A DNA stretch of 64,000 bases from Oscillibacter valericigenes (lineage in GTDB: Bacteria > Bacillota > Clostridia > Oscillospirales > Oscillospiraceae): positions 19,348-83,347 of the forward strand of contig NZ_JAFBIV010000010.1 in the NCBI RefSeq assembly GCF_021531915.1, given 5' to 3'. Shown here one piece after another: positions 40,980 to 48,630 of this stretch. Position numbers and translations under genes: made by a program. Numbering within the stretch: position 1 is the first letter of the stretch; every line of letters starts with the position of its first letter. The notes beneath the pieces were generated by a model that was not told where the DNA came from, did no database searches, and saw only the letters and a program-made list of their open reading frames with translations.

Positions 40980-42263
40980 ATGAGTAACTATAAATTTGAA
41001 ACGCTGCAGCTCCACGTCGGTCAGGAACAGCCCGATCCCGCCACCGATGCCCGTGCCGTGCCTATCTACCAGACCACTTCTTATGTGTTCCGCAACTCCG
41101 CCCATGCCGCCGCCCGGTTCGGCCTGGCGGACGCCGGCAACATCTACGGCCGTCTGACCAACTCCACCCAGGACGTGCTGGAAAAGCGCATCGCGGCCCT
41201 GGAGGGCGGCGTGGCGGCCCTGGCCCTGGCCTCCGGCGCGGCGGCCATCACCTACACCATTCAGGCCCTGGCTCAGGCCGGCGACCACATCGTGGCCCAG
41301 AAGACCATCTACGGCGGCAGCTACAACCTGCTGGCCCACACCCTGCCCCAGTTCGGCGTGACGACCACCTTTGTGAACGCCCATGACCTCGCCGAAGTGG
41401 AAAGCGCCATTCAGGACAACACCAAGGCCATCTATCTGGAGACTCTGGGCAACCCCAACAGCGACATCCCCGACATTGACGCCATCGCCGAAATCGCCCA
41501 CAAGCACGGCCTGCCTCTGGTGATCGACAACACCTTCGGCACGCCCTACCTGATCCGGCCCATCGAGCACGGCGCCGACATCGTGGTCCACTCCGCCACC
41601 AAATTCATCGGCGGCCACGGCACCACCCTGGGCGGCATCATCGTGGACAGCGGAAAGTTTGACTGGAAGGCCAGCGGCAAGTACGCTCCCATCGCGGCCC
41701 CCAATCCCAGCTACCACGGCGTCTCCTTCGTGGATGCCGCCGGTCCCGCCGCCTTCGTCACCTACATCCGGGCCATCCTCCTGCGGGATACCGGCGCCAC
41801 CATCTCCCCCTTCAACGCGTTCCTGCTGCTTCAGGGCGTGGAGACCCTGTCTCTGCGGCTGGACCGCCACGCGGAAAACACCAAAAAGGTGGTGGAGTAT
41901 CTGGCGAATCATCCCCAGGTGGAACACGTCAACCACCCCAGCCTGCCCGACCATCCCGACCACGCGCTGTACGAGAAGTATTTTCCCAACGGCGGCGCGT
42001 CCATCTTCACCTTTGAAATCAAGGGAGGCCAGGCCGAGGCCCACAAGTTCATCGACAACCTGGAAATTTTCTCCCTGCTGGCCAACGTGGCGGATGTGAA
42101 GAGCCTGGTCATCCACCCCGCCACCACCACCCACTCCCAGCTCAGCCCTGAGGAGCTGCTGGATCAGGGCATCAAGCCCAACACCATCCGCCTCTCCATC
42201 GGCACCGAGCACATCGACGACATCGTCGCCGACCTGGAGAAGGGGTTTGCGGCGGTGCAGTAA
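40980..42263 (+). CDS. metY: O-acetylhomoserine sulfhydrylase (PLP-dependent, MetY type)
   Basis: A 427-residue Cys/Met-metabolism PLP enzyme. It makes homocysteine from O-acetylhomoserine and sulfide (family knowledge; some members also use O-acetylserine). Seen: TLQLHVGQEQPDPATDARAV, PIYQTTSYVF, NIYGRLTNSTQ, the LASGAAAITYTI loop, DNTFGTPYL and the PLP-lysine motif VHSATKFIGGHGTTLGG (Lys about residue 209). ATG 40980 follows GAAAGAGG. Transcription appears controlled by the leader attenuator; ends at a bidirectional terminator shared with the Rrf2 gene. Confidence 0.93.
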   Translation: MSNYKFETLQLHVGQEQPDPATDARAVPIYQTTSYVFRNSAHAAARFGLADAGNIYGRLTNSTQDVLEKRIAALEGGVAALALASGAAAITYTIQALAQAGDHIVAQKTIYGGSYNLLAHTLPQFGVTTTFVNAHDLAEVESAIQDNTKAIYLETLGNPNSDIPDIDAIAEIAHKHGLPLVIDNTFGTPYLIRPIEHGADIVVHSATKFIGGHGTTLGGIIVDSGKFDWKASGKYAPIAAPNPSYHGVSFVDAAGPAAFVTYIRAILLRDTGATISPFNAFLLLQGVETLSLRLDRHAENTKKVVEYLANHPQVEHVNHPSLPDHPDHALYEKYFPNGGASIFTFEIKGGQAEAHKFIDNLEIFSLLANVADVKSLVIHPATTTHSQLSPEELLDQGIKPNTIRLSIGTEHIDDIVADLEKGFAAVQ

Positions 42264-42307
42264 CGGCTTGCAACAGGGCAGGGAAGCGCTGTACAAGCAT
42301 GCAGATC

Positions 42308-42351
42308 AAAAAAACACAAGCCGGTGAGGAAACACCCTCACCGGCTTGTGT
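42308..42351. terminator. Bidirectional terminator between metY and the Rrf2 gene
   Basis: Perfect 16-bp stem ACACAAGCCGGTGAGG / CCTCACCGGCTTGTGT, with AAAAAA before it (T-run on the minus strand) and TGCTTATTTT after it. Confidence 0.9.
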
Positions 42352-42363
42352 GCTTATTTTCCA

Positions 42364-42795
42364 TCAGATCACGTAAAAATCTCCCGAGGCATCCTTTTTC
42401 ATCAGGTCCGCAATGGTGACGCGGCCCAAATAGTCACTGATGACCTTGTCCAGTCCCTGCCACAGGGAGAGAGTACGGCATTCTGCTGCCCGGGGACAGG
42501 CGGACGCGCCCGGTTCCAGGCAGGATACCGGCGCCAGGGAATCCTCCGTCAGCCGCAGGATATCGCCCACCGTATACTGCTCCGGTGTCCTGGTCAGCTG
42601 ATAACCGCCGCCCTTGCCCCGCACACCGTTCAGCAGCTTCGCCTTCACCAGGAGCTTGATGATGCTCTCCAGATACTTTTCTGAAATTTCCTGCCGCTCC
42701 GCAATTACCTTCAGCGGAACAAATCCGTCTGTCTGGTGCTCTGCAAGATCTATCATGACCCGCAGCGCATAGCGGCCCTTTGTGGAAATCAGCAT
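42364..42795 (-). CDS. Rrf2 family transcriptional regulator (CymR-like)
   Basis: A 143-residue winged-helix protein: MLISTKGRYALRVMIDLAEH, IAERQEISEKYLESIIKLLV and GVRGKGGGYQLTRTPEQYTV. The Cys positions in SLAPVSCLEPGASACPRAAEC (three Cys) resemble IscR-type cluster ligands in place, but CymR-like sulfur regulators share the fold. Its location between metY and cysK points to control of cysteine metabolism. The ATG at 42795 has GGAGGG upstream; the TTG at 42810 is not supported. Confidence 0.88.
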   Translation of the reverse strand: MLISTKGRYALRVMIDLAEHQTDGFVPLKVIAERQEISEKYLESIIKLLVKAKLLNGVRGKGGGYQLTRTPEQYTVGDILRLTEDSLAPVSCLEPGASACPRAAECRTLSLWQGLDKVISDYLGRVTIADLMKKDASGDFYVI

Positions 42796-42816
42796 GTCAG
42801 ATCCCTCCAAGCATTG

Positions 42817-42829
42817 ATAAACCTATTAT
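42817..42829. promoter_or_regulatory. Candidate operator in the Rrf2 gene promoter region
   Basis: Complement reads ATAATAGGTTTAT, 12/13 identical to the site at metY (40732-40744) and overlapping an apparent minus-strand -10 (TATAAT). Autoregulation is inferred. Confidence 0.5.
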
Positions 42830-42876
42830 ACAGCATGGTTAATAGGGAATCAACGGAAAAATTTTGAAAAGAACAC

Positions 42877-42905
42877 TTGACAAATGAATGCACACAGTCT
42901 ATAAT
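42877..42905 (+). promoter_or_regulatory. Promoter of cysK and its leader
   Basis: Full consensus TTGACA-N17-TATAAT. Downstream AACCT-N7-AGGTT (42913-42929) resembles the motif at metY and may be the regulator's site. Confidence 0.88.
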
Positions 42906-42937
42906 CCTAATTAACCTACTTGAAAGGTTGGTATTAT

Positions 42938-42982
42938 ATGAGCTACAAATTGATGCACCTCCGATGTCACCGCAGTTTCTGA
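42938..42982 (+). CDS. Leader peptide of cysK (14 residues, [14 protein letters not shown])
   Basis: Starts 10 bases after GAAAGG and ends 58 bases before cysK. Like the metY leader it has a Cys codon flanked by Arg/His codons near its end (LRCHRSF). Its CCTCC (42958-42962, codons His-Leu-Arg) can pair with the GGAGG ribosome site of cysK (43028-43032). Short Cys-containing leaders before sulfur genes are known from other phyla; function here is inferred. Confidence 0.5.
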   Translation: MSYKLMHLRCHRSF

Positions 42983-43040
42983 TCACGACAGACCACATTC
43001 ATTACGATCTATTCAAAACGACATGCAGGAGGAAATAATC

Positions 43041-43973
43041 ATGAGTAAGATTTATACATCCGCCGACCAGCTGATTGGTAAGACCCCGCTGCTGGAACTG
43101 GTTCACATTGAGAAGGAAGAGGGCCTGGAGGCCAAGGTCCTGGCCAAGCTGGAGTATTTCAACCCCGCCGGCAGCGTGAAGGACCGCATCGCCAAGGCCA
43201 TGATCGACGACGCCGAGGCCAAGGGCCTGCTGAAGCCCGGCTCCGTGATCATTGAGCCCACCTCCGGCAACACCGGCATCGGCCTGGCCTCCGTGGCCGC
43301 CGCCCGGGGCTACCGCATCATCATCGTGATGCCGGAGACTATGAGCGTGGAGCGCCGCCAGATCATGAAGGCCTACGGTGCGGAGCTGGTGCTCACCGAG
43401 GGTGCCAAGGGCATGAAGGGTGCCATTGCCAAGGCTGATGAGCTTGCCAAGGAGATTCCGGGCAGCTTCATTCCCGGCCAGTTTGTGAACCCCGCCAACC
43501 CCGCCGTCCACAGAGCCACCACTGGCCCAGAGATCTGGGAGGACACCGATGGCAAGGTGGATATCTTCGTGGCGGGCGTCGGCACCGGCGGTACCGTCAC
43601 CGGCACCGGCGAGTATCTGAAGAGCCAGAATCCCAACGTGAAAGTGGTGGCCGTGGAGCCTGCCTCTTCTCCCGTGCTGAGCAAGGGCACCGCGGGCAGC
43701 CATAAAATCCAGGGCATCGGCGCGGGCTTTGTCCCCGATGTGCTGAACACCAGCGTCTACGACGAGATCATCGCCGTGGAGAACGACGATGCTTTCGCCG
43801 CCGGCAAGCTGATCGGCAAGAAGGAAGGCGTGCTGGTGGGCATCTCCTCCGGCGCCGCCGTGTGGGCCGCCATTGAGCTTGCCAAGCGGCCGGAGAACAA
43901 GGGCAAGACCATCGTGGCCCTGCTGCCCGATACCGGCGACCGCTATCTTTCCACCCCGCTGTTTGCGGACTGA
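43041..43973 (+). CDS. cysK: Cysteine synthase A (O-acetylserine sulfhydrylase)
   Basis: A 310-residue PLP enzyme making cysteine from O-acetylserine and sulfide. Seen: [20 protein letters not shown], the PLP lysine motif [15 protein letters not shown] (Lys about residue 43), the substrate loop [12 protein letters not shown], the phosphate-cup [15 protein letters not shown] and VGISSGAA. Length normal. ATG 43041 follows GGAGGA. Single gene with own promoter, candidate operator, leader ORF and terminator. Confidence 0.96.
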   Translation: MSKIYTSADQLIGKTPLLELVHIEKEEGLEAKVLAKLEYFNPAGSVKDRIAKAMIDDAEAKGLLKPGSVIIEPTSGNTGIGLASVAAARGYRIIIVMPETMSVERRQIMKAYGAELVLTEGAKGMKGAIAKADELAKEIPGSFIPGQFVNPANPAVHRATTGPEIWEDTDGKVDIFVAGVGTGGTVTGTGEYLKSQNPNVKVVAVEPASSPVLSKGTAGSHKIQGIGAGFVPDVLNTSVYDEIIAVENDDAFAAGKLIGKKEGVLVGISSGAAVWAAIELAKRPENKGKTIVALLPDTGDRYLSTPLFAD

Positions 43974-44034
43974 AGACTGCACCTGCGCCGGGGGCGCAGA
44001 CAACTCCACCATCCCTGGATGCATGATTCAATGA

Positions 44035-44073
44035 AAACCGCCTGTCCGCTGCATTGCAACGGACAGGCGGTTT
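44035..44073 (+). terminator. Intrinsic terminator of cysK
   Basis: Perfect 14-bp stem AAACCGCCTGTCCG / CGGACAGGCGGTTT ending in TTTC. Confidence 0.85.
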
Positions 44074-44080
44074 CTTGCAA

Positions 44081-44099
44081 TTATTTCCATTCGATGGTG
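44081..44099. other. Attachment-core copy of the guaA 3' terminus
   Basis: TTATTTCCATTCGATGGTG differs by one base from the last 19 bases of guaA (57477-57495), with unrelated flanks. It marks an old left integration boundary next to the cysK terminator. Confidence 0.75.
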
Positions 44100-44450
44100 A
44101 ATATTTGGCTTCTACTATATATGGTGGATAATAGGCGGCTCTGCTTTCCGTATTTTGCGGCATTATCCCGATTATATTGTTTTTCGGCGACTTTTGTGGT
44201 CAAAATGCGGTCACGGTTCACCGGTAGAAAACTGTCCCTCACAGAAGTTTTTAAGCGGGGATATCAACGCTTGCGGTTCCCAGGAGATGTCCCGGCTCAT
44301 GTTGCCGTAGTTGCGAGCAACCGGATTCCACTACGTTTATATTACATGGGTTCAGCTTCGTACTGTCAACGCCTTATCAACGCTGATCATATCATGCTTC
44401 TACAATTTATTGAAAGAAACATGGTTGCTTGCAGAATCCGTTATTTGCTA
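44100..44450. other. Left-end region of the degraded island, no gene
   Basis: AT-rich DNA without a supported gene. It contains the repeat pair GTGGTCA (44196) / GCGGTCA (44207) spaced 11 bp, at the same distance from its core as in the other two elements. Confidence 0.55.
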
Positions 44451-44479
44451 TTGACTACCGAACGATAGGTAGCTATAAT
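44451..44479 (+). promoter_or_regulatory. TetR promoter with operator filling the spacer
   Basis: TTGACT-N17-TATAAT; the operator-like CTACCGAACGATAGGTAG (44455-44472, arms CTACC/GGTAG) lies between the two boxes. The identical 18-mer recurs at 46376-46393, before the small ORF and ABC remnants. Confidence 0.8.
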
Positions 44480-44544
44480 GATAATGAACGGTATTGCTAT
44501 CACAGCAAACAGAATGTTTTCGTCGTGATGAAGGAGAATTCGTT

Positions 44545-45153
44545 ATGGAGCGGGGAAATACAAAGCAGGAAATTCTGGACGCGGCGCTGGAGCTGTTCTC
44601 TGTGCAGGGGTTTGAAGCAACCTCTATTGCCCAGATCGCGGGTGCCGTCGGCATTCGGAAGGCATCGCTTTACAGTCATTTTGAAAATAAGCAGGCGATT
44701 TTGGATGAATTGGTGCAGGAAGTGCTGGAGCAGTATGAGGAGCATTCGCTTTTTGCAAGGGTGGATCAGGAGAAAGATGCCGGCAGCCTTCCCCGGACTG
44801 CCGATGGCGCTGTGCACATGATCCAGGGGCAGATCCGATATATCCTCCACGATCCTGCCATCAGCAGGGCGCGAAAAATGCTGGTCATTGAGCAGTTCCA
44901 GAATCCGGAACTGGCGAAGCTCCAGACCAAGCAGAATTATTCCGATGTGCTGCAATACTTCACCGGACTTGTGAAGCAGCTGATCCGGCGGGGAATGCTG
45001 GCAGAAGATGACCTGGAGATCATGGCGGCCCAGTTCTGCCTGCCCATTTCCGTGTGGATCAACCTCTGCGACCGGGAACCGGATCGTGAACAGGAGGTCA
45101 TGGAACTGGTGGAGCGGCATATCCGGCAGTTTTTCCGGGTGTATGGAAAGTAA
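44545..45153 (+). CDS. TetR family transcriptional regulator
   Basis: A 202-residue regulator with the typical N-terminal helix-turn-helix (TKQEILDAALELFSVQGFEA, then TSIAQIAGAVGIRKASLYSH and FENKQAIL) and a helical ligand domain. ATG 44545 has AAGGAGA upstream. The 18-bp near-palindrome inside its promoter and again at 46376 suggests autorepression and control of the downstream exporter operon, the usual arrangement for efflux regulators. Confidence 0.9.
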   Translation: MERGNTKQEILDAALELFSVQGFEATSIAQIAGAVGIRKASLYSHFENKQAILDELVQEVLEQYEEHSLFARVDQEKDAGSLPRTADGAVHMIQGQIRYILHDPAISRARKMLVIEQFQNPELAKLQTKQNYSDVLQYFTGLVKQLIRRGMLAEDDLEIMAAQFCLPISVWINLCDREPDREQEVMELVERHIRQFFRVYGK

Positions 45154-45198
45154 AGCGCTTTTACTCAAGAATCATTGAGGAAATAGGGAAGAAAACCA

Positions 45199-45300
45199 AT
45201 GAGATTAGACGGATATGGATTATTTGTCAAAGACATGCCGGGAGCTGTGAGGGCTGAATTTTGGAAATCAGATACGTTGCTTCCGTGGATGATCCTTTGA
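45199..45300 (+). pseudogene. Remnant of a VOC (glyoxalase-fold) protein gene
   Basis: The first codons read MRLDGYGLFVKDMPGAVR, the usual start of clostridial VOC-family proteins, but the sequence then runs into the acetyltransferase gene and stops after 33 codons. A deletion fused the start of the VOC gene to the next gene. Confidence 0.5.
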
Positions 45301-45755
45301 AAATCGGCAAGGTATATGAAGAAAGCTGGAAATATGCCTATCGGCGCATCATCCCTCAGGATTACCTTGACTCGATTCCGGCGGGGCGGTGGACTTCCTT
45401 TATCGATCATCTGGATTGGAAGACGCTGGTTTGCGTGGAGGATGGCAGAATTGTTGGGACAAGCTGCTTTTACTTTTCCCGCTTTGAACAGTTTCCCGGA
45501 TGGGGTGAAGTGATTTCCTTATATCTGCTGCCGGAGTATATGGGAAAAGGCTATGGAAAGCGCCTTTTGGAAACCGCTGTCACAGAGCTGCGGAAGCTGG
45601 GATATGCGGATATTTTCCTGTGGGTGCTAGAAGAAAACCGCAGAGCAAGGCGTTTTTACGAACGATTTGGGTTCTTGCCGACCGGCGATTTCCTGGAGAC
45701 TGCAATTGGCGGTAAGGCTTTGCGGGAAGTCCAATATATCTATGGAGTGCGCTGA
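45261..45755 (+). CDS. GNAT family N-acetyltransferase
   Basis: A 164-residue enzyme with clear acetyl-CoA motif ISLYLLPEYMGKGYGKRLLE (V/L-x-P-x-x-x-G-x-G) and the C-terminal EENRRARRFYERFGFLPTGD. The only start fitting the homologous N-terminus is a TTG at 45261 (LEIRYVASVDDP), with a weak GAGGG upstream and overlapping the VOC remnant, so translation may be inefficient or use the remnant's ribosome site. Substrate unknown. Confidence 0.8.
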   Translation: MEIRYVASVDDPLKIGKVYEESWKYAYRRIIPQDYLDSIPAGRWTSFIDHLDWKTLVCVEDGRIVGTSCFYFSRFEQFPGWGEVISLYLLPEYMGKGYGKRLLETAVTELRKLGYADIFLWVLEENRRARRFYERFGFLPTGDFLETAIGGKALREVQYIYGVR

Positions 45756-45802
45756 ATTCCGGTTTTTGCACCGGGGAAATTGGAATTTTTAGGAGGAGTA
45801 TT

Positions 45803-46291
45803 ATGAACAACAAAGCCTTGGTCGTGATCGACCTCCAGAATGATATTACAAAAAACTATAAAGAGATCATTGGGACTACCAATCAAGCGATTGATTGGGC
45901 GGTTGCAAGCCATATGGATATTGTCTACATTCAGCATAACAATCTATCCGCCGGAACGAGAACATTTAAGCCTGGTACTCGCGGTGCCGGGTTTGTTCCG
46001 GAACTGAAAATCGTATCAGATCACATTTTCGTCAAAACAAAGAGCAATGCTCTAACAAGTGAAGAATTTGCCGCCTTTATCCGGGCACACAACATCACCG
46101 AGTTTTTTATTGCCGGAGCAGATGCTACAGCTTGTGTAAAATCCACCTGCTACAATATGACCAAAGCGGGATATACTGTTCATGCTTTGCCTGACTGCAT
46201 CACAAGCTATGATAAAAAGAAACTCCCTGAAATGATGGAATATTATGCAAGTAAGGGCTGCACCGTCGATAGACTCAGTGAAGTTATGTAA
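45803..46291 (+). CDS. Isochorismatase-family cysteine hydrolase
   Basis: A 162-residue alpha/beta hydrolase with the catalytic triad in place: Asp10 in LVVIDLQND, Lys in VKTKSNALTS and Cys in GADATACVKSTCYNMTKAGY (after a cis-peptide-like GADA). Such small proteins are nicotinamidase/isochorismatase-like amidases; the substrate is unknown. Good ribosome site (AGGAGGAG). AT-richer than core genes, fitting acquired DNA. Confidence 0.87.
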   Translation: MNNKALVVIDLQNDITKNYKEIIGTTNQAIDWAVASHMDIVYIQHNNLSAGTRTFKPGTRGAGFVPELKIVSDHIFVKTKSNALTSEEFAAFIRAHNITEFFIAGADATACVKSTCYNMTKAGYTVHALPDCITSYDKKKLPEMMEYYASKGCTVDRLSEVM

Positions 46292-46375
46292 GAGTTTCAG
46301 ACCGACAAATTCCTGCTTTCAGAGCAACGCGGCTGTGTCCGCTTGGGCATGGCCGCTTCCGTTTCAAAATATGAG

Positions 46376-46393
46376 CTACCGAACGATAGGTAG
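46376..46393. promoter_or_regulatory. Second TetR operator copy
   Basis: CTACCGAACGATAGGTAG, identical to 44455-44472. Here the surrounding -35/-10 are not recognisable (ATGAGC before, TACTTG after), so this promoter may be altered. Confidence 0.7.
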
Positions 46394-46418
46394 TACTTGG
46401 CAAAAGGGGAGACCTCGT

Positions 46419-46571
46419 ATGAATGAAGTGAAAAAAACAGCATGGATCGATGAGGAGAACAAGATCGTGTCGTTTCATGCGATCGATAACGGAGAAATGG
46501 TCATGAAAACAGAAAACCTGTTCTGGGAGTTTCTGTTCGGATTGACAAGCGCCGGATACCGGGTCATGTGA
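46419..46571 (+). CDS. Small conserved-type protein (50 residues)
   Basis: MNEVKKTAWIDEENKIVSFH followed by a short helix and the end FGLTSAGYRVM. Ribosome site AAGGGGAGA at good spacing, located directly behind the second TetR operator. I have seen similar short Trp-Ile-Asp-Glu-Glu proteins in clostridial genomes but know no function. Confidence 0.6.
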   Translation: MNEVKKTAWIDEENKIVSFHAIDNGEMVMKTENLFWEFLFGLTSAGYRVM

Positions 46572-46588
46572 AGGGAGACCGTTTTGAT

Positions 46589-47560
46589 ATGAAAAGAATC
46601 ATCGCAATGCTTCTGACAGTGATTCTCTGCCTGTGTTTGGCAGGGTGCGGAAAAACACCGGAATCCGAACAGAGTCCGCAGGAAACCCATACGGAGACGA
46701 CCGACACAGAAGAGGAGAAGCCGCAGAGCGGCAGCGCCTCCCCCAGCGGGAACACAGCGGGACAGCCGGAAGAACCTGCGCGGCAGAGCATGGAACTGGT
46801 TGGGCCGTGGCATCTGGACAGCGAAAAGAATGACCTCGCCGCGTTTGCGGATTCCCTGGACCGGTTCCCCGGCTATGGAGAGTGGGGCGCCAGTATGGAG
46901 ATCCGAAGCAATGGTCAAATGGGCTGGTACATCGGCGCGGAGAGCTGGCATGGGACATATACCGTAGAGGATGGGGTGATCCATGCGCAGCTGACCTCTG
47001 ATCTGGAGCAGTCCACACAGAACTGGGACTTCCGCATCACGGAGGAAAACGGTGCGGCAATACTGGAGATGGACGATCAGGACATGACCATCTACTGGGC
47101 TTACGGAGACCGGGAGGATGTTCCGGCCATGGGCGTGCCCTCGAAGGTGTATGTGGACCGTCAGGGAACGGATGAGATATACAGCAGCCTGACCATGGAG
47201 CAGAGCGATACCGGTTATGTGGTGGAAATGGAGATCTACCGCCTGGACTATTTCCGGGGGACTGCAGTGGACGAGGATGGCATGCTTGTTTACACAGATG
47301 ACTTGGTGGATATGAAGGGCACTACCGGAGCCCTGAACCAGAGTGCGGCACAGGAAGTGATGGCGGAATTCATCCGGCTGAACCGGGAGGGCACCACTAT
47401 TCTGATGGTGACCCACGACAGCAAGGTAGCCGCCAGATGCGGCAGAATTTTGTATCTTCTGGACGGCTGTATCAAAGGAGAATTCTCTCCGGCCGGCGCG
47501 GTGGGCGAAAGAGAGCGGGAAGTCACCGTCAGCCGGTGGCTTGCGGAAATGGGCTGGTGA
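46589..47560 (+). pseudogene. Chimeric ORF: lipoprotein fused to the C-terminal end of an ABC ATPase
   Basis: A 323-codon open frame. Residues 1-20 are a lipoprotein signal (IIAMLLTVILCLCLAGC), then an acidic linker and a domain starting MELVGPWHLDSEKND (lipocalin-like, unidentified). At about residue 250 it switches to the end of a MacB/LolD-type ATPase: TGALNQSAAQEVMAEFIRLN, TILMVTHDSKVAARC (H-loop His present), ILYLLDGCIKGE. Walker A, signature and Walker B are missing. An internal deletion most likely joined two neighbouring genes. It might still be made as a surface lipoprotein. Confidence 0.7.
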
Positions 47561-47568
47561 GAGATCAT

Positions 47569-48240
47569 ATGAAGAAACACAGCCATGAAATGAAGTGTTC
47601 GACTTTGTTTCTGCTGCTGCTGATGTCCGCAATAGTTGCATTGGGAGTTGACCAGTACGACTCTAAATTGATTTTTGGGGCGGATATGGTATTCTATTTA
47701 GAAATGAGGGGGTGGCGCGATGCGGAAGCGGCGGCAGAGGACTATCTTGCCCGGCTCTCCGGTTCCGCCGCTTCCTCTTTGGTGTATGAGAGCAAAGCTG
47801 CCCAACGTGCCCATTTCCGGGAATTCCAGATGACCTTTGCCATTCTGGGCGTACTGCTGTGCGCCATCATCGGCGTTGTGGGCGTACTCAATTTCTTCAA
47901 CGCCGCGATGCCCTCTATCCTGTCCCGACGGCGGGAATTTGTTGTGCTGCAGGCAGTGGGACAGACCCAGCGGCAGCTCAAAGCCATGCTGGTATGGGAG
48001 GGCCTGCTGTATACGCTGGGGTCCGGGCTGATATCCGGGCTGCTGTCCGCCTCCGCCAATCCTCTGGTGGGCCGACTTCTGGAAAGCGCCTATTGGTTCT
48101 ATAGCTGCCGCTATACCATCACCCCTGTCCTGCTCATCGTCCCCGTGTTTGCCCTGCTGGGCTATGCGATTCCTGCCGTCATGTACCGTCAGGCGGCCAG
48201 GCAAAGCGTGGTGGAGCGGTTTCGGGAGGCGGAGGCATGA
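47569..48240 (+). pseudogene. Truncated FtsX/MacB-type ABC permease
   Basis: A 223-codon frame whose last 175 residues are the C-terminal part of an ABC3/FtsX permease: a helix at MTFAILGVLLCAIIGVVGVL, SRRREFVVLQAVGQTQRQLK (conserved GxT/Q-x-x-Q-L loop), two more helices and PAVMYRQAARQSVVERF. The first 47 residues include a signal-like helix (LFLLLLMSAIVALG) of other origin; the large N-terminal half of a normal permease is missing. With the preceding chimera it marks a collapsed ABC exporter operon. Confidence 0.72.
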
Positions 48241-48350
48241 AATCAGTTTGCCTTTTGCGTTTTTTTGTAGACAGAGTTTCTTCCTCCGTTATAAATCTCA
48301 GATAGAGTGAGTCCTTCTGGGTGGTTCATCCTGAATCTTCCCTGGGTTCA

Positions 48351-48392
48351 GCAAAAGCGCAGCTCCCCCTTGGCGGAGAGCTGCGCTTTTGC
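48351..48392 (+). terminator. Strong hairpin after the permease remnant
   Basis: Perfect 15-bp stem GCAAAAGCGCAGCTC / GAGCTGCGCTTTTGC with an inner CTCC/GGAG. Confidence 0.75.
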
Positions 48393-48409
48393 AAATGCCT
48401 TTTGGTGAA

Positions 48410-48583
48410 ATGCGGACCTCTTACAACCAAGAAGCCCACCGAAATTTTAGGTGTGTAGCTCTTATAGTAACCCCTAAAGAAGAGTTACCACGGTTGGAGA
48501 ATATAGTTGAAACCTACTGCAAGGCACATAGAGAGAACGCAAACAGAATTGAAATAAAGTGCATGGCAGAGGAATCCTTATAA
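48410..48583 (+). CDS. Short unidentified ORF, possibly a gene remnant
   Basis: 57 codons starting MRTSYNQEAHRNFRCVALIV and ending ANRIEIKCMAEESL; an in-frame ATG also exists at 48389 inside the preceding hairpin. No ribosome site is seen and I do not recognise it. A terminator-like hairpin immediately downstream (48587-48630) suggests it is the 3' end of a once larger gene. Confidence 0.3.
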   Translation: MRTSYNQEAHRNFRCVALIVTPKEELPRLENIVETYCKAHRENANRIEIKCMAEESL

Positions 48584-48586
48584 AAC

Positions 48587-48630
48587 AAAAAGAACTAACT
48601 GACTTCATCAAAATCAGTTAGCTCTTTTTT
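48587..48630 (+). terminator. Intrinsic terminator after the 48.4-kb remnant
   Basis: 16-nt arms AAAAAGAACTAACTGA / TCAGTTAGCTCTTTTT with one mismatch, ending in six T residues. Confidence 0.75.

Noticed and set aside
48389..48409. Upstream start of the 48.4-kb ORF
   Set aside because: The ATG at 48389 lies inside the right arm of a 15-bp hairpin without a ribosome site; the ORF is kept only as a low-confidence remnant.
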